Shown: positions 1-9,130 of the stretch, one piece after another
Layout: every line of letters starts with the position of its first letter
How positions within the stretch are numbered: the first letter of the stretch is position 1
NCBI GenBank assembly: GCA_031826515.1
Contig: CP134536.1
Span: forward strand, 260,001 to 324,000
Reading direction: 5' to 3'
Source: Flavobacteriaceae bacterium HL-DH10
GTDB taxonomy: Bacteria; Bacteroidota; Bacteroidia; Flavobacteriales; Flavobacteriaceae
Length of the DNA: 64,000 nt
The notes under the pieces: model-generated
Seen by the model: the letters and a program-made list of their open reading frames with translations, nothing else
The model's database searches: none
Told to the model about the DNA's origin: nothing
Program-made: the position numbers and the translations under genes

Positions 1-650
1 CCTTTCAAACAACCTTTTTTTATTCTTTTTTTTTGCCTTTTTTTTCTCCGCTTTTAATTAGCTTGTTTTCTGTACTTTATAACTCAAAATATTTTGGATT
101 TTTTAAAAAAAGAAACTCTAACTTTTATAATAAAGAGATTTGTTTAATTACTCGTGCTTGATGATCCTTATTTCTCTTTATAAATAGATGCCGTTTTCTT
201 TCTTTTTATATAAACATAACACCCCTTATTTATTACATCGTTTGTTTTGTTATCTATATATAGGTTGCTACACAATACCTCCTCCTTATTATATAGTATG
301 ACTTCTATTGTTGGAGTCTTGAGATCTTTCATTATTTAGGGAACAGATTACTTGTGCTATCTTACTTTATAAAGTTACCTGTTGACATATTTAATCTATC
401 TATTGGAATCATACACATTATATATACAACATGGTTAGTAAAACAACTCTGGGTTTTTTTCTCCCTAACCTTGAAGCTAAACCAATGCTTAAGGATTATA
501 CAGGTTCCACTGCGCTATCCAAAAGTTATATATTTAAACTCTTTTAATAATAACCAGCTGCTGATAGCAAAGGGAGTAGTGAATGCCTAACACACACAAT
601 AGCTATCGAAGAAGAACAACATAATACTTCAAATTATAACTACATATATA
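1..650. other. AT-rich stretch without a recognised gene
   Basis: I see no convincing gene here. The sequence is rich in T and A runs. The one moderate open stretch (354-590, plus strand) has low-complexity composition and no recognisable domain, signal peptide or promoter-like context, so I do not call it. The start of the window may lie inside a longer intergenic region. The last 50 bases lead into the thrS promoter. Confidence 0.5.
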
Positions 651-681
651 TTGTATGTGTTTGTTTATACTATTATCTTTG
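651..681 (+). promoter_or_regulatory. Bacteroidota-type promoter of thrS
   Basis: TTG at 651-653 and TATCTTTG at 674-681 are separated by 20 bases. This fits the TTG-N19/20-TAnnTTTG promoter of the Bacteroidota primary sigma factor. The -7 element ends 23 bases before the thrS ATG. It probably drives the thrS-infC-rpmI-rplT group. Confidence 0.75.
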
Positions 682-704
682 CAAACTGAATTTAATATAT
701 TTTA

Positions 705-2639
705 ATGATACATATAACTTTACCTGACGGCAGTGTTAAAACGTTTGAAGAAAACGTTACTCCTATGGATGTTGCTAAGAGCATTAGCGAAGGATTTGCT
801 AGAAATGTAATTTCGGCTAATTTTAATGGTACAACGATTGAAACAGTTACACCTTTAACCACTGACGGCTCTTTAGTTTTATACACCTGGAACAATGACG
901 AAGGTAAAACTGCTTTTTGGCATAGTTCTGCTCACGTATTAGCTCAAGCCATTGAAGAGTTATATTCTGGAGCAAAACTTACTATTGGTCCTGCTATTGA
1001 GAATGGATTTTATTATGATGTAGATTTTGGTGAGCATACTGTTTCTGAAAAGGACTTTAAGGCTATTGAAAACAAAATGATTGAAATCGCTCGTGGAAAG
1101 CATGAGTTTAAAATGCGTGCTGCTAGTAAAGCTGAAGCCTTATCCTTATATAAAGGTAATGAGTTTAAAACGGAGCTAATTGAAAATCTAGAAGATGGCA
1201 CAATTACTTTTTGTGATCATTCTACGTTTACAGATTTATGCCGTGGCGGTCATATACCAAATACTGGTATTATTAAAGCCGTAAAAATACTAAGTGTTGC
1301 GGGTGCTTATTGGAGAGGAAATGAAAACAATCCACAACTTACTCGTGTTTATGGTATTTCGTTTCCTAAACAAAAAGAGCTTACCGAATATTTAGAAATG
1401 CTTGAAGAAGCTAAAAAACGAGACCACAGAAAACTTGGTAAAGAGTTAGAACTTTTTACATTTTCTAAAAAAGTTGGACAAGGTTTACCGCTTTGGCTAC
1501 CAAAAGGTGCTGCTTTACGTGAACGTTTAGAAAACTTTTTAAAAGCTGCACAAAAAAAAGCAGGTTACGAAATGGTGGTTACACCGCATATTGGCCAAAA
1601 AGAATTATATGTAACCTCTGGGCATTATGCTAAATATGGTGAAGACAGTTTTCAACCTATTAAAACACCTAAAGAAGATGAGGAGTTTTTGTTAAAACCG
1701 ATGAACTGCCCGCATCACTGTGAAATTTATAACAGCGCTCAATGGAGTTACAAAGATTTACCAAAGCGTTATGCAGAATTTGGTACAGTTTATAGATACG
1801 AACAAAGTGGCGAATTACATGGTTTAACTCGTGTTAGAGGATTTACTCAAGATGATGCGCACCTTTTTTGTATGCCAGAACAATTAGACAAAGAATTTAA
1901 AGATGTTATTGATTTGGTTCTTTATGTATTTGGATCGTTAGGATTTGAAAACTTTACAGCACAAGTTTCTGTAAGGGATCCTGAAAATCCAGACAAATAT
2001 ATAGGTGATGTCGCAAATTGGGAGAAAGCAGAACAAGCCATTATTAATGCTGCCGAAGATAAAGGATTAGATTATGTTATAGAAACTGGTGAAGCTGCCT
2101 TTTATGGACCTAAGTTAGATTTCATGGTGAAAGATGCATTAGGGAGACGTTGGCAATTGGGAACAATTCAAGTAGATTATAACCTTCCTGAGCGTTTTGA
2201 TTTGACATACAAAGGTAGTGACAATGAGCTACACAGACCAGTTATGATTCACCGTGCACCTTTTGGAAGTATGGAGCGTTTTGTGGCATTATTACTAGAA
2301 CATACAGGTGGAAATTTCCCGCTTTGGCTCATGCCAGTGCAGACTATTATATTGTCAATTAGCGAGAAATATGAAAAATACTCTGAAAAAGTTTTAAATT
2401 TGCTAGAAAATGACGAAATTCGCGCCCTTGTAGACCATAGAAATGAAACTATAGGGAAGAAAATTCGTGAAGCAGAAATGCAGAAGCATCCTTATATGAT
2501 TATTATAGGGGAACAAGAAGAAAAAGAAAATAAAATAACTGTGCGTAAGCATGGTGGAGAAGATTTAGGGATGATTTCAATAGAAGCATTCTCTGAAATT
2601 ATAAAAACAGAAATAAAGAAAACGTTAAAATCGTTTTAA
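705..2639 (+). CDS. thrS: Threonyl-tRNA synthetase
   Basis: Charges tRNA-Thr with threonine in the cytoplasm; class II synthetase. At 644 aa it has the usual full length. An N-terminal TGS domain (about 1-62) is followed by the editing (SAD) domain, with the HSSAH metal motif at 73-77 and a CRGGH motif near 180. The catalytic core carries the MNCPHH and [11 protein letters not shown] motifs that bind the active-site zinc and ATP. The last 100 residues form the anticodon-binding domain. The ATG lies just behind a good promoter. It is the first gene of the conserved thrS-infC-rpmI-rplT order, which supports the call. Confidence 0.98.
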   Translation: MIHITLPDGSVKTFEENVTPMDVAKSISEGFARNVISANFNGTTIETVTPLTTDGSLVLYTWNNDEGKTAFWHSSAHVLAQAIEELYSGAKLTIGPAIENGFYYDVDFGEHTVSEKDFKAIENKMIEIARGKHEFKMRAASKAEALSLYKGNEFKTELIENLEDGTITFCDHSTFTDLCRGGHIPNTGIIKAVKILSVAGAYWRGNENNPQLTRVYGISFPKQKELTEYLEMLEEAKKRDHRKLGKELELFTFSKKVGQGLPLWLPKGAALRERLENFLKAAQKKAGYEMVVTPHIGQKELYVTSGHYAKYGEDSFQPIKTPKEDEEFLLKPMNCPHHCEIYNSAQWSYKDLPKRYAEFGTVYRYEQSGELHGLTRVRGFTQDDAHLFCMPEQLDKEFKDVIDLVLYVFGSLGFENFTAQVSVRDPENPDKYIGDVANWEKAEQAIINAAEDKGLDYVIETGEAAFYGPKLDFMVKDALGRRWQLGTIQVDYNLPERFDLTYKGSDNELHRPVMIHRAPFGSMERFVALLLEHTGGNFPLWLMPVQTIILSISEKYEKYSEKVLNLLENDEIRALVDHRNETIGKKIREAEMQKHPYMIIIGEQEEKENKITVRKHGGEDLGMISIEAFSEIIKTEIKKTLKSF

Positions 2640-2668
2640 AAATAAGTCTAACTTAAAAACATAAAGTC

Positions 2669-3217
2669 ATAGCAATACGTAGAAGAAGACAACCCAATAG
2701 AAGGGTAATACAAGAAGATAAACACAGGATTAACTCTAAAATTTCATCACCAAAAGTACGTCTAGTTGGAGAAAATGTTGAAATTGGTGTATATGATACT
2801 CGCGATGCATTAAAAATAGCAGAAGAGCAAGGATTTGATCTTGTAGAGATTTCTCCTAATGCCGATCCTCCTGTTTGTAAAGTTATGGACTATAAAAAGT
2901 TTCTTTACGAACAAAAGAAACGAGACAAGGCTATTAAGTCCAAGGCTACTAAGGTAATTGTTAAAGAAATTCGTTTTGGACCTCAAACTGATGACCATGA
3001 TTACGAATTTAAAAAGAAGCATGCCGAAAAGTTTTTAAAAGAAGGTGCTAAATTAAAAGCATTTGTTTTCTTTAAAGGACGTTCTATTATTTTTAAAGAA
3101 CAAGGACAAATTTTATTATTGCGTTTAGCGCAAGACCTTGAAGAATTAGGAAAAGTAGAGCAAATGCCAAGACTAGAGGGGAAACGTATGACTATGTTTA
3201 TCACTCCAAAAAAATAA
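2669..3217 (+). CDS. infC: Translation initiation factor IF-3, probable AUA start
   Basis: IF-3 binds the 30S subunit, keeps it apart from 50S and proofreads the initiator tRNA and start codon. The reading frame is closed upstream by TAA at 2654-2656, and the first in-frame ATG (2885) would remove the whole N-terminal domain. The expected N-terminus (Met)-Ala-Ile-Arg-Arg-Arg is encoded from ATA at 2669, so I start there, giving 182 aa. The N-domain includes a [16 protein letters not shown] block. The C-domain carries [18 protein letters not shown] rare start codon is a family habit (E. coli infC uses AUU) and lets IF-3 repress its own translation. It follows thrS by 29 nt and precedes rpmI. 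The exact start codon is inferred. Confidence 0.92.
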   Translation: MAIRRRRQPNRRVIQEDKHRINSKISSPKVRLVGENVEIGVYDTRDALKIAEEQGFDLVEISPNADPPVCKVMDYKKFLYEQKKRDKAIKSKATKVIVKEIRFGPQTDDHDYEFKKKHAEKFLKEGAKLKAFVFFKGRSIIFKEQGQILLLRLAQDLEELGKVEQMPRLEGKRMTMFITPKK

Positions 3218-3226
3218 TTAAAATAT

Positions 3227-3261
3227 ATCTTATATAAATAAGATGCTGAAATAAATTCAGC
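3227..3261 (+). promoter_or_regulatory. Two adjoining hairpins in the rpmI leader
   Basis: In the infC-rpmI gap, ATCTTAT-ATAA-ATAAGAT (3227-3244) is followed at once by GCTGAA-ATAAA-TTCAGC (3245-3261). There is no U-tract, so this is unlikely to be a terminator. In other bacteria ribosomal protein L20 controls this operon through leader RNA. Whether these hairpins do that here is only inference. Confidence 0.4.
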
Positions 3262-3302
3262 ACAAAGTAATTAAGCGAAATAATTAAAACTAGGAGAAGA
3301 AA

Positions 3303-3500
3303 ATGCCTAAAATGAAAACCAAATCTAGTGCCAAAAAACGTTTTAAGTTAACAGGTACTGGTAAGATTAAAAGAAAGCACGCTTTTAAGAGTCACATCTT
3401 AACAAAGAAATCGAAAAAGCGTAAGCTAGCTCTAACCCATGATGGCTTAGTCCACAAGGCAGATGAGAATAACATTAAAACAATGATGCGTTTAAAATAA
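3303..3500 (+). CDS. rpmI: 50S ribosomal protein L35
   Basis: Small basic protein of the large ribosomal subunit, 65 aa, the usual length. It begins [15 protein letters not shown] and has the L35 pattern of lysine and arginine clusters, with [19 protein letters not shown] in the middle. The ATG is preceded by AGGAGAAGAA, an unusually good Shine-Dalgarno sequence for this phylum, where such sites are generally weak. It lies between infC and rplT, the standard order. Confidence 0.98.
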   Translation: MPKMKTKSSAKKRFKLTGTGKIKRKHAFKSHILTKKSKKRKLALTHDGLVHKADENNIKTMMRLK

Positions 3501-3606
3501 ACGTTTGTTTTAATCGGTTAAATTAAATTATAAACCCTGGAGTTAGGCAAAAAATAAAAAGTGTCTATTATTATAGATCGCCTACTACAAAAAAACAATT
3601 AAAATT

Positions 3607-3951
3607 ATGCCAAGATCAGTAAATTCTGTAGCAAAAAGAGCCAGAAGAAAAAAGGTTCTTAAACAAGCAAAAGGTTACTTTGGACGTCGTAAAAACGTTT
3701 GGACAGTAGCAAAAAATGCGGTTGATAAAGCGATGCAATACTCGTACAGAGACCGTAGAAACAAAAAGAGAACATTCCGTGCTTTATGGATTACGCGTAT
3801 TAACGCTGGAGCCAGAGAACATGGTTTATCATATTCTCAATTCATGGGGAAATTAAAAGCTAATGATATTGAATTAAACCGTAAGGTTTTAGCAGATTTA
3901 GCTATGAATAACCCAGAAGCTTTTAAAGCTGTAGTAAATAAAGTAAAATAA
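3607..3951 (+). CDS. rplT: 50S ribosomal protein L20
   Basis: Binds 23S rRNA early in large-subunit assembly and often represses its own operon. The 114 aa length is standard. It starts [16 protein letters not shown], with the long basic N-terminal helix and the family block [24 protein letters not shown]. It is the last gene of the operon and is followed by a short GGCG/CGCC hairpin at the stop codon, then by the terminator at 3991-4024. Confidence 0.98.
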   Translation: MPRSVNSVAKRARRKKVLKQAKGYFGRRKNVWTVAKNAVDKAMQYSYRDRRNKKRTFRALWITRINAGAREHGLSYSQFMGKLKANDIELNRKVLADLAMNNPEAFKAVVNKVK

Positions 3952-3990
3952 GGCGTTTCGCCTATTGTTAAACATATTATTCGCTTAATT

Positions 3991-4024
3991 AAAAAATCCG
4001 ATTCGAAAGAGTCGGATTTTTTTA
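3991..4024. terminator. Bidirectional terminator between rplT and yjbQ
   Basis: A 14-bp stem (A-run plus TCCGATTC / GAGTCGGA plus T-run, one G-U pair) is closed by a GAAA tetraloop. A-runs on one side and T-runs on the other let it work for rplT on the plus strand and yjbQ on the minus strand. The minus-strand stop codon of yjbQ lies in the T-run. Confidence 0.88.
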
Positions 4025-4444
4025 TGTTCCAAAAACTGTAATAACAATATTTCGGCTACCTCCATAATTTCTATGCTCACATAAATAAACACCTTGCCAA
4101 ATTCCTAAATTTAATTTTCCATTGGTAATTGGTATTTGTACTGAAGAACCAAGTAATGAAGATTTTATATGTGCAGGCATATCATCAGAGCCTTCATAAG
4201 TATGTTCGTAATAATCCGCATTTTCTGGAATCATAACATTAAAATGACTTTCAAAATCGCTTCTAACGGTATAGTCGGCGTTTTCGTTAATCGTTAAGCT
4301 TGCCGAAGTATGCTTAATAAATACTTGTAGCTGACCAATATTTATTTGACTAATCTCGGAAATTGCTTCCACAATAGTATCTGTTATTAAATGAAACCCT
4401 CTAGGAAATGCCTTTAATTTAATTTGCTTTTGAAAAAATTTCAT
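4022..4444 (-). CDS. yjbQ: YjbQ/UPF0047 family protein
   Basis: A small cytoplasmic protein of the YjbQ (UPF0047) family. Some members show weak thiamine-phosphate synthase activity in vitro, but the real role is unsettled. Family hallmarks are VFIKHTSASLTINENAD near residue 45, then SDDMPAHIKSSLLGSS, and the C-terminal LGIWQGVYLCEHR. I take the start at MKFFQKQ, giving 140 aa and matching the family. A longer frame opens eight codons upstream but adds no conserved sequence. It stands alone, tail to tail with rplT. Confidence 0.88.
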   Translation of the reverse strand: MKFFQKQIKLKAFPRGFHLITDTIVEAISEISQINIGQLQVFIKHTSASLTINENADYTVRSDFESHFNVMIPENADYYEHTYEGSDDMPAHIKSSLLGSSVQIPITNGKLNLGIWQGVYLCEHRNYGGSRNIVITVFGT

Positions 4445-4568
4445 GTTGTATTTACAATTTAGTTCCAATTTAAAAATTTCAAGATAATAATAACTATTTT
4501 TTCTTTTATAATGCGCAACCTTTTTAAATCTACTGTATCTAATATAAAAAACTAAAACTACAAGAAAG

Positions 4569-5003
4569 ATGAAAAATTATATACTAATAGCCTTTTTTAC
4601 TCTTATTACTTTTACAAACTGTAGCATTGATGGGAATGAGACTTCTGAAGTAATAACAAAAACGTATTGGCATTTAAGAAATGTTAGCGGTGGCATAGCA
4701 GGCGTTGACAATAACTTTAACCTTGACGAAATAATTTGGTCTTTTAATGAGCTAACTGGAAATTTAACAGTTACAAATAACAATACAGATGATACTGTTG
4801 AAGATGCTTTAGAATCTGGTAACTATTCCTTTTCTGTTACTACTGATAACACAAATAAGTACCTAATAATTAATGATAATGAATATGGTGGTTTATTATT
4901 TTCTGAAACTGAATTAATAATTGATCAAAACATAACATCAAGTGGATCTGGTGCAGATGGTTTTATTTACACCTTCCAAAGAGTACTCGTTATTGAAGAT
5001 TAA
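4569..5003 (+). CDS. Small lipoprotein of unknown function
   Basis: A 144-aa protein with a lipoprotein signal (hydrophobic segment, FTNC with Cys 18). It is therefore probably anchored in the inner or outer membrane after lipidation. The mature part begins near TYWHLRNVSGG and is rich in beta-prone, Asn/Thr-rich sequence. That suggests a small beta-barrel or lipocalin-like fold, but I do not recognise the family with certainty. It is a single gene, tail to tail with the broken gene at 5006-6267, only two bases apart. Confidence 0.7.
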   Translation: MKNYILIAFFTLITFTNCSIDGNETSEVITKTYWHLRNVSGGIAGVDNNFNLDEIIWSFNELTGNLTVTNNNTDDTVEDALESGNYSFSVTTDNTNKYLIINDNEYGGLLFSETELIIDQNITSSGSGADGFIYTFQRVLVIED

Positions 5004-5005
5004 AA

Positions 5006-6267
5006 TTATGTTTTCTGCTTCTTTTTCTTTGCCGCAGGAAATAAGACATTGTTTAAAATAAGCCTGTATCCAGGAGATGTTGGATGCAAATCTAATTCGG
5101 TTTTTGCATCCCCTACTCTATGCTGATAATCTTCTGGATCATGGCCACCATAAAAAGTAAAAAAACCTTTTCCTTTTATACCGTGAATATATTTTGCTTC
5201 ACCGTTAGATTTTGTTTCTCCTAGCACTAATACATTCGATTTTATTTCATCTCTAGTAAACGACGTGGTTTGTCCCATAAATCCTTTAACCAAAGCTGTA
5301 TGATTTTGACATAACATGGTTGGAATAGGATCCCATTTTGCAGAAAATTCCATAAGAGAAAAATAGTCTACTGTTTTAGAAATCATCATTCGTTTTCTTG
5401 TCATATCTATAGAAGAAAACTCATAAACTGTAGGACTAGCTTCTAATCTATAATTAATAAATGCAAATGTTTTATTGTAATCTATTTTGTTTTGATACCC
5501 TGGATCACTTCCATCGCCATCAAACATAGGCTCACAAATATCAATACCTTCAGCTGATAGCGCAATATCAAAACTATCAGTAGCACTACACATTGCAAAC
5601 ATAAAACCACCACCAACAACATAGTTTCTAATTTTTAAAGCCACAGCTAGCTTCTCTTCCGAAACTTTAGTATAACCTAATTTTGTTGCTAAACCTTCAG
5701 CTTCTTTTTTTCTTTAATATACCATGATGCCGCTTTGTATGCGCCATAAAACTTCCCATATTGTCCTGTAAAATCTTCATGATGCAGGTGTAACCAATCA
5801 TAAAGTAGCAAGGCATCATTTAAAACTTCTTCATCATAAACAGTCTCGTAAGGTATTTCAGCATACTTTAAAACCATAGTTACTGCATCGTCCCAAGGCT
5901 GTTTGCCTGATGGCGTGTACACAGCAATTTTAGGTGCTTTTTCTAAAACTACAGCTTCCATATTTTTACTTGGACTACTTATTTCTTCTAAAATATTTTC
6001 GGCTTTAGCATTAGAAATAACTTCAAATGAGACTCCTCTAATTTGGCATTCTCTCTGAATAATATCAGTATCCGGCAACAGAAAAGAACCACCTCTGTAA
6101 TTAAGTAACCATTTAACTTTTAATTCTTTACTAAGTGTCCAATAAGTTATTCCATAAGCTTTTAAATGATTATTTTGACCTTCTACATCCATTGGGATAA
6201 GTACATAGGAAGCGTAGGTTTTAAAACCAAAACAAATAAATAGTAATGTGATGAATATCTTTTTCAA
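5006..6267 (-). pseudogene. 'Asparagine synthetase B'-like exported protein, interrupted by a -1 frame change
   Basis: Two minus-strand reading frames together make one 420-aa protein of a flavobacterial family usually labelled asparagine synthetase B. I see neither an ATP-pyrophosphatase nor a glutaminase motif, so that label is doubtful. Part one (6267 to about 5689) has a signal peptide ending near TYAS, the conserved segment HLKAYGITYWTL and LHLHHEDFTGQYGKF. Part two, from about 5700, carries ALKIRNYVVGGGFMFAMCSATDSF and HDPEDYQHRVGD and ends KKKKQKT. The frames join exactly at GAA AAA AAG (5712-5704), which contains the slippery heptamer A-AAA-AAG. Re-reading one base restores the full protein; otherwise translation stops eight codons after that GAA, at TAG. 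It may be a genuine mutation, programmed frameshifting or a missed A in an A7 run. Confidence 0.75.
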
Positions 6268-6395
6268 TTGAGGCTATACTTTATGTGATTTCACAGTCGT
6301 TCCTTCTTCGAAATGACTAAGAAATTATAATTACTGATTTTGAAAGATACTTAAAAAATAGTTTTATGTAATAGTGTTTAACAGGAGTTTAGTTA

Positions 6396-7937
6396 TTAAA
6401 ATGGGACATCATTATCGTCATCATCATTAAAAGAACTACCAAAAGCTTGATCTGGACTTGCTTTAAAGTTATCAGCTTTAAACGTATCATCATTAGCAGC
6501 AGCATTCATTTTAGAATGAAACTCGAAAGGCGAATCAAAATCGTCCAAATTATCAAACTTACCTAAGTTTCCAATGAACTTTAAACGAATATTTTCCAAA
6601 CCACCATTACGGTGTTTAGCCACAATAAACTCACCTTGCCCTTCAGTAGGAGAACGTTCATCATCATCCCATTCATCAATTTTATAATATTCTGGTCTAT
6701 AAATAAAACTCACAATATCGGCATCTTGTTCTATTGCTCCAGATTCACGTAAATCTGAAAGCAAAGGACGCTTACTTCCTCCACGAGTTTCAACAGCACG
6801 CGATAATTGTGATAATGCAATTACGGGAACCATCAACTCTTTTGCTAAAGCTTTTAAGTTTCTAGAAATCATTGAGATTTCTTGTTCACGATTTCCTCCA
6901 TGATTACTACCACCTGTCATCAATTGCAGGTAATCAATCATAATTAATTTTATACCATGTTGTGATGATAAACGACGTGCTTTTGCACGTAAATCAAAAA
7001 TGGAAAGTGATGGTGTATCGTCAATAAATAAAGGTGCTTTTTCTAAGCCTTTCACTTTAACGTTAAGCTGCTCCCACTCGTGCTTTTCTAATTTACCTGT
7101 ACGCAATTTTTCAGAAGACAAACCTGTTTCACTTGAAATTAAACGTGTGATTAGCTGTACTGATGCCATCTCTAATGAGAAAAAAGCAACAGGAATGTTT
7201 TGATCTACAGCAATATTTCTTGCCATAGATAGCGTTAAAGCTGTTTTACCCATACCAGGACGAGCAGCGATAATAATTAAATCGGATGGTTGCCAACCCG
7301 AAGTTAATTTATCTAATTTTGTAAACCCTGTTGGTATACCACTTAAACCTTCTTTATTAGAAATTTCTTCAATTTTCTTTTTAGCTTGGATTACTAAATC
7401 TTGTGCAGTTTCACTTGATTTTTTTATATTACCTTGAGTAACTTCATATAATTTAGATTCTGCTTGGTCCAGCAAATCAAAAACATCTTTGGTTTCGTCA
7501 TAAGATGCTTCAATAATTTCATTTGAAATTTTAATTAAACTACGCTGAATAAATTTTTGCAGAATAATACGTGCATGAAATTCTATATGGGCTGAAGAAG
7601 ATACTTTTTGAGTTAAGGAAATAAGATAAAAATCGCCTCCTGAAAGTTCTAATTTTGCGTTTTTCTTTAATTGAGTAGAAACGGTTAATAAGTCGACTGG
7701 TTCGCTGTTTTCAAACAATTGAAAAATAGCATCAAAAATATGTTGATGCGCTTCTTTATAAAAAGCATCAGGACTTAAAATATCAATAACTTCATCCACC
7801 CCTTTTTTATCAATCATCATTGCTCCAAGAACAACCTCTTCTAAATCAATAGCTTGAGGAGGTATTTTTCCTTTTTCTAAACTAATAATAGTACTTTTAT
7901 CTACTTTATATCCTTGAACGGGGTTGGGTTGTTTCAT
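6396..7937 (-). CDS. dnaB: Replicative DNA helicase DnaB
   Basis: Hexameric helicase that unwinds DNA at the replication fork and recruits primase. The 513 aa contain the N-terminal primase-binding domain (about 30-130), a linker, and the RecA-like domain with Walker A ARPGMGKT at 225-232, Walker B LIMIDYLQLM and the arginine-rich RPLLSDLRESGAIEQDAD block. The acidic tail ending DDDDNDVPF is common in flavobacterial DnaB. No intein is present. Upstream (7990-8023) lies an unusual cluster of GTTAAC palindromes. It appears to be a single transcription unit. Confidence 0.97.
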   Translation of the reverse strand: MKQPNPVQGYKVDKSTIISLEKGKIPPQAIDLEEVVLGAMMIDKKGVDEVIDILSPDAFYKEAHQHIFDAIFQLFENSEPVDLLTVSTQLKKNAKLELSGGDFYLISLTQKVSSSAHIEFHARIILQKFIQRSLIKISNEIIEASYDETKDVFDLLDQAESKLYEVTQGNIKKSSETAQDLVIQAKKKIEEISNKEGLSGIPTGFTKLDKLTSGWQPSDLIIIAARPGMGKTALTLSMARNIAVDQNIPVAFFSLEMASVQLITRLISSETGLSSEKLRTGKLEKHEWEQLNVKVKGLEKAPLFIDDTPSLSIFDLRAKARRLSSQHGIKLIMIDYLQLMTGGSNHGGNREQEISMISRNLKALAKELMVPVIALSQLSRAVETRGGSKRPLLSDLRESGAIEQDADIVSFIYRPEYYKIDEWDDDERSPTEGQGEFIVAKHRNGGLENIRLKFIGNLGKFDNLDDFDSPFEFHSKMNAAANDDTFKADNFKASPDQAFGSSFNDDDDNDVPF

Positions 7938-7989
7938 GACTACGAAGTTAATTAAAATTGAAACCTATTTAAATATTAATGCCCTTATG

Positions 7990-8023
7990 ATTGTTAACCA
8001 CTAGTTAACAATTTAACTGTTAA
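7990..8023. repeat. GTTAAC palindrome cluster upstream of dnaB
   Basis: ATTGTTAAC (7990-7998), five bases, then GTTAACAAT (8004-8012) form a perfect 9-bp inverted repeat. It is followed directly by a further imperfect TTAACTGTTAA. It sits 50-85 bases before the dnaB start and has no U-tract, so it looks like a protein-binding site rather than a terminator. Confidence 0.5.
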
Positions 8024-8050
8024 TAACTTAAAAATATTGTCGATAAGCAT

Positions 8051-8082
8051 AAAAAAATCTGAAGTTAAAAAACTCCAGATTT
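8051..8082 (-). terminator. Terminator of accA
   Basis: On the minus strand AAATCTGGAGTT pairs with AACTTCAGATTT (one G-U pair) around a TTTT loop, followed by a run of seven U. It lies 24 bases beyond the accA stop. Confidence 0.85.
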
Positions 8083-8105
8083 CTTATGATATGGTTTTAA
8101 ATGGA

Positions 8106-9059
8106 TTACCCTTTATAGACACCCATTTGAGTATATTTTTCCATACGTTGAGATACTAAATCCTTTGGTGATAAGTTTTTAAGTTGGTCAAAAGATTTAG
8201 AAATAGCATTTCTTACTGCTAAAAATGTTTTCTCTCTATTTCTATGTGCACCACCTAATGGCTCTTTTATAATTTCATCAACTAACTTAAGCTTCTTCAT
8301 GTCTATAGCTGTTAATTTTAAAGCTTCTGCAGCTTGTTCTTTATATTCCCAACTACGCCATAAAATTGACGAACAAGATTCTGGAGAAATAACAGAATAC
8401 CAAGTATTTTCTAGCATAAGTACCCTATCTCCAACTCCTATACCTAATGCGCCACCAGAAGCTCCTTCTCCTACAACTATAGTAATAATAGGAACTTTTA
8501 ATCGTGCCATTTCTAATATATTCCTAGCAATAGCTTCTCCTTGTCCGCGTTCTTCAGCTTCCAATCCTGGGTATGCACCTGGTGTATCTAATAGTGTTAC
8601 AACAGGAATCCCAAATTTCTCGGCAGACTTCATTAATCGTAATGCTTTACGATATCCTTCTGGATTAGCCATTCCAAAATTTCTATATTGACGTGTTTTT
8701 GTATTATAGCCTTTTTGCTGACCAATAAACATATAACTTTGGTCTCCAATTTTACCTAAACCACCAATCATGGCTTTATCATCTTTAAAACTTCTATCGC
8801 CGTGTAATTCTAAAAAAGATTCACCACATAGTGCTTTAATATAATCTAAAGTATAAGGTCTATCTGGATGGCGAGACATTTGTACACGTTGCCAAGCAGT
8901 CAAGTTTTTATAAATATTTTTTTGAGCTTCTTTAAGCTTTAAGGCTATTTGTGCACATGTTTCTGTAACATCTACTTCACTCTCTTCCCCAATTACTTTA
9001 CATTTTTGAAGCTGATCTTCAAGTTCTTTTATAGGGAGTTCAAATTCTAAATATTCCAT
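8106..9059 (-). CDS. accA: Acetyl-CoA carboxylase carboxyltransferase subunit alpha
   Basis: Alpha half of the carboxyltransferase that moves CO2 from biotin-BCCP to acetyl-CoA, making malonyl-CoA, the first step of fatty acid synthesis. At 317 aa it has the family length. Recognisable blocks are ERVQMSRHP-like [13 protein letters not shown], the [22 protein letters not shown] region, [23 protein letters not shown] and [15 protein letters not shown], which together form the crotonase-like active site. The partner accD is not in the window. A TATATTTG -7 element lies 41 bases upstream, with the terminator directly after it. Confidence 0.98.
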   Translation of the reverse strand: MEYLEFELPIKELEDQLQKCKVIGEESEVDVTETCAQIALKLKEAQKNIYKNLTAWQRVQMSRHPDRPYTLDYIKALCGESFLELHGDRSFKDDKAMIGGLGKIGDQSYMFIGQQKGYNTKTRQYRNFGMANPEGYRKALRLMKSAEKFGIPVVTLLDTPGAYPGLEAEERGQGEAIARNILEMARLKVPIITIVVGEGASGGALGIGVGDRVLMLENTWYSVISPESCSSILWRSWEYKEQAAEALKLTAIDMKKLKLVDEIIKEPLGGAHRNREKTFLAVRNAISKSFDQLKNLSPKDLVSQRMEKYTQMGVYKG

Positions 9060-9099
9060 AAGAATTTTGTTTTGCTATTTAAATCATTTGGTTAGCCTA

Positions 9100-9107
9100 C
9101 AAATATA
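9100..9107 (-). promoter_or_regulatory. -7 promoter element of accA
   Basis: TATATTTG on the minus strand, matching TAnnTTTG, about 40 bases before the accA ATG. I see no clear TTG box at the expected distance. Confidence 0.5.
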
Positions 9108-9130
9108 AAAACTTTAATTTTGATTCACGG

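Noticed and set aside
354-590. A 78-codon open stretch upstream of thrS
   Set aside because: No family resemblance, composition is low-complexity, and no promoter or conserved start context; ordinary for AT-rich intergenic DNA.
2885-3217. A 110-aa protein starting at the first ATG of infC
   Set aside because: It would lack the whole IF-3 N-terminal domain, which is encoded in frame upstream from a non-AUG start.
6294-6320. Repeat-like sequence GTCGTTCCTTCTTCGAAATGAC between dnaB and the broken gene, similar to dispersed flavobacterial repeats
   Set aside because: Only one partial copy with weak internal pairing; not enough to call a repeat.
7938-8050. Replication origin near dnaB
   Set aside because: No DnaA-box cluster (TTATCCACA-like) and no dnaA or dnaN gene; only GTTAAC dyads.
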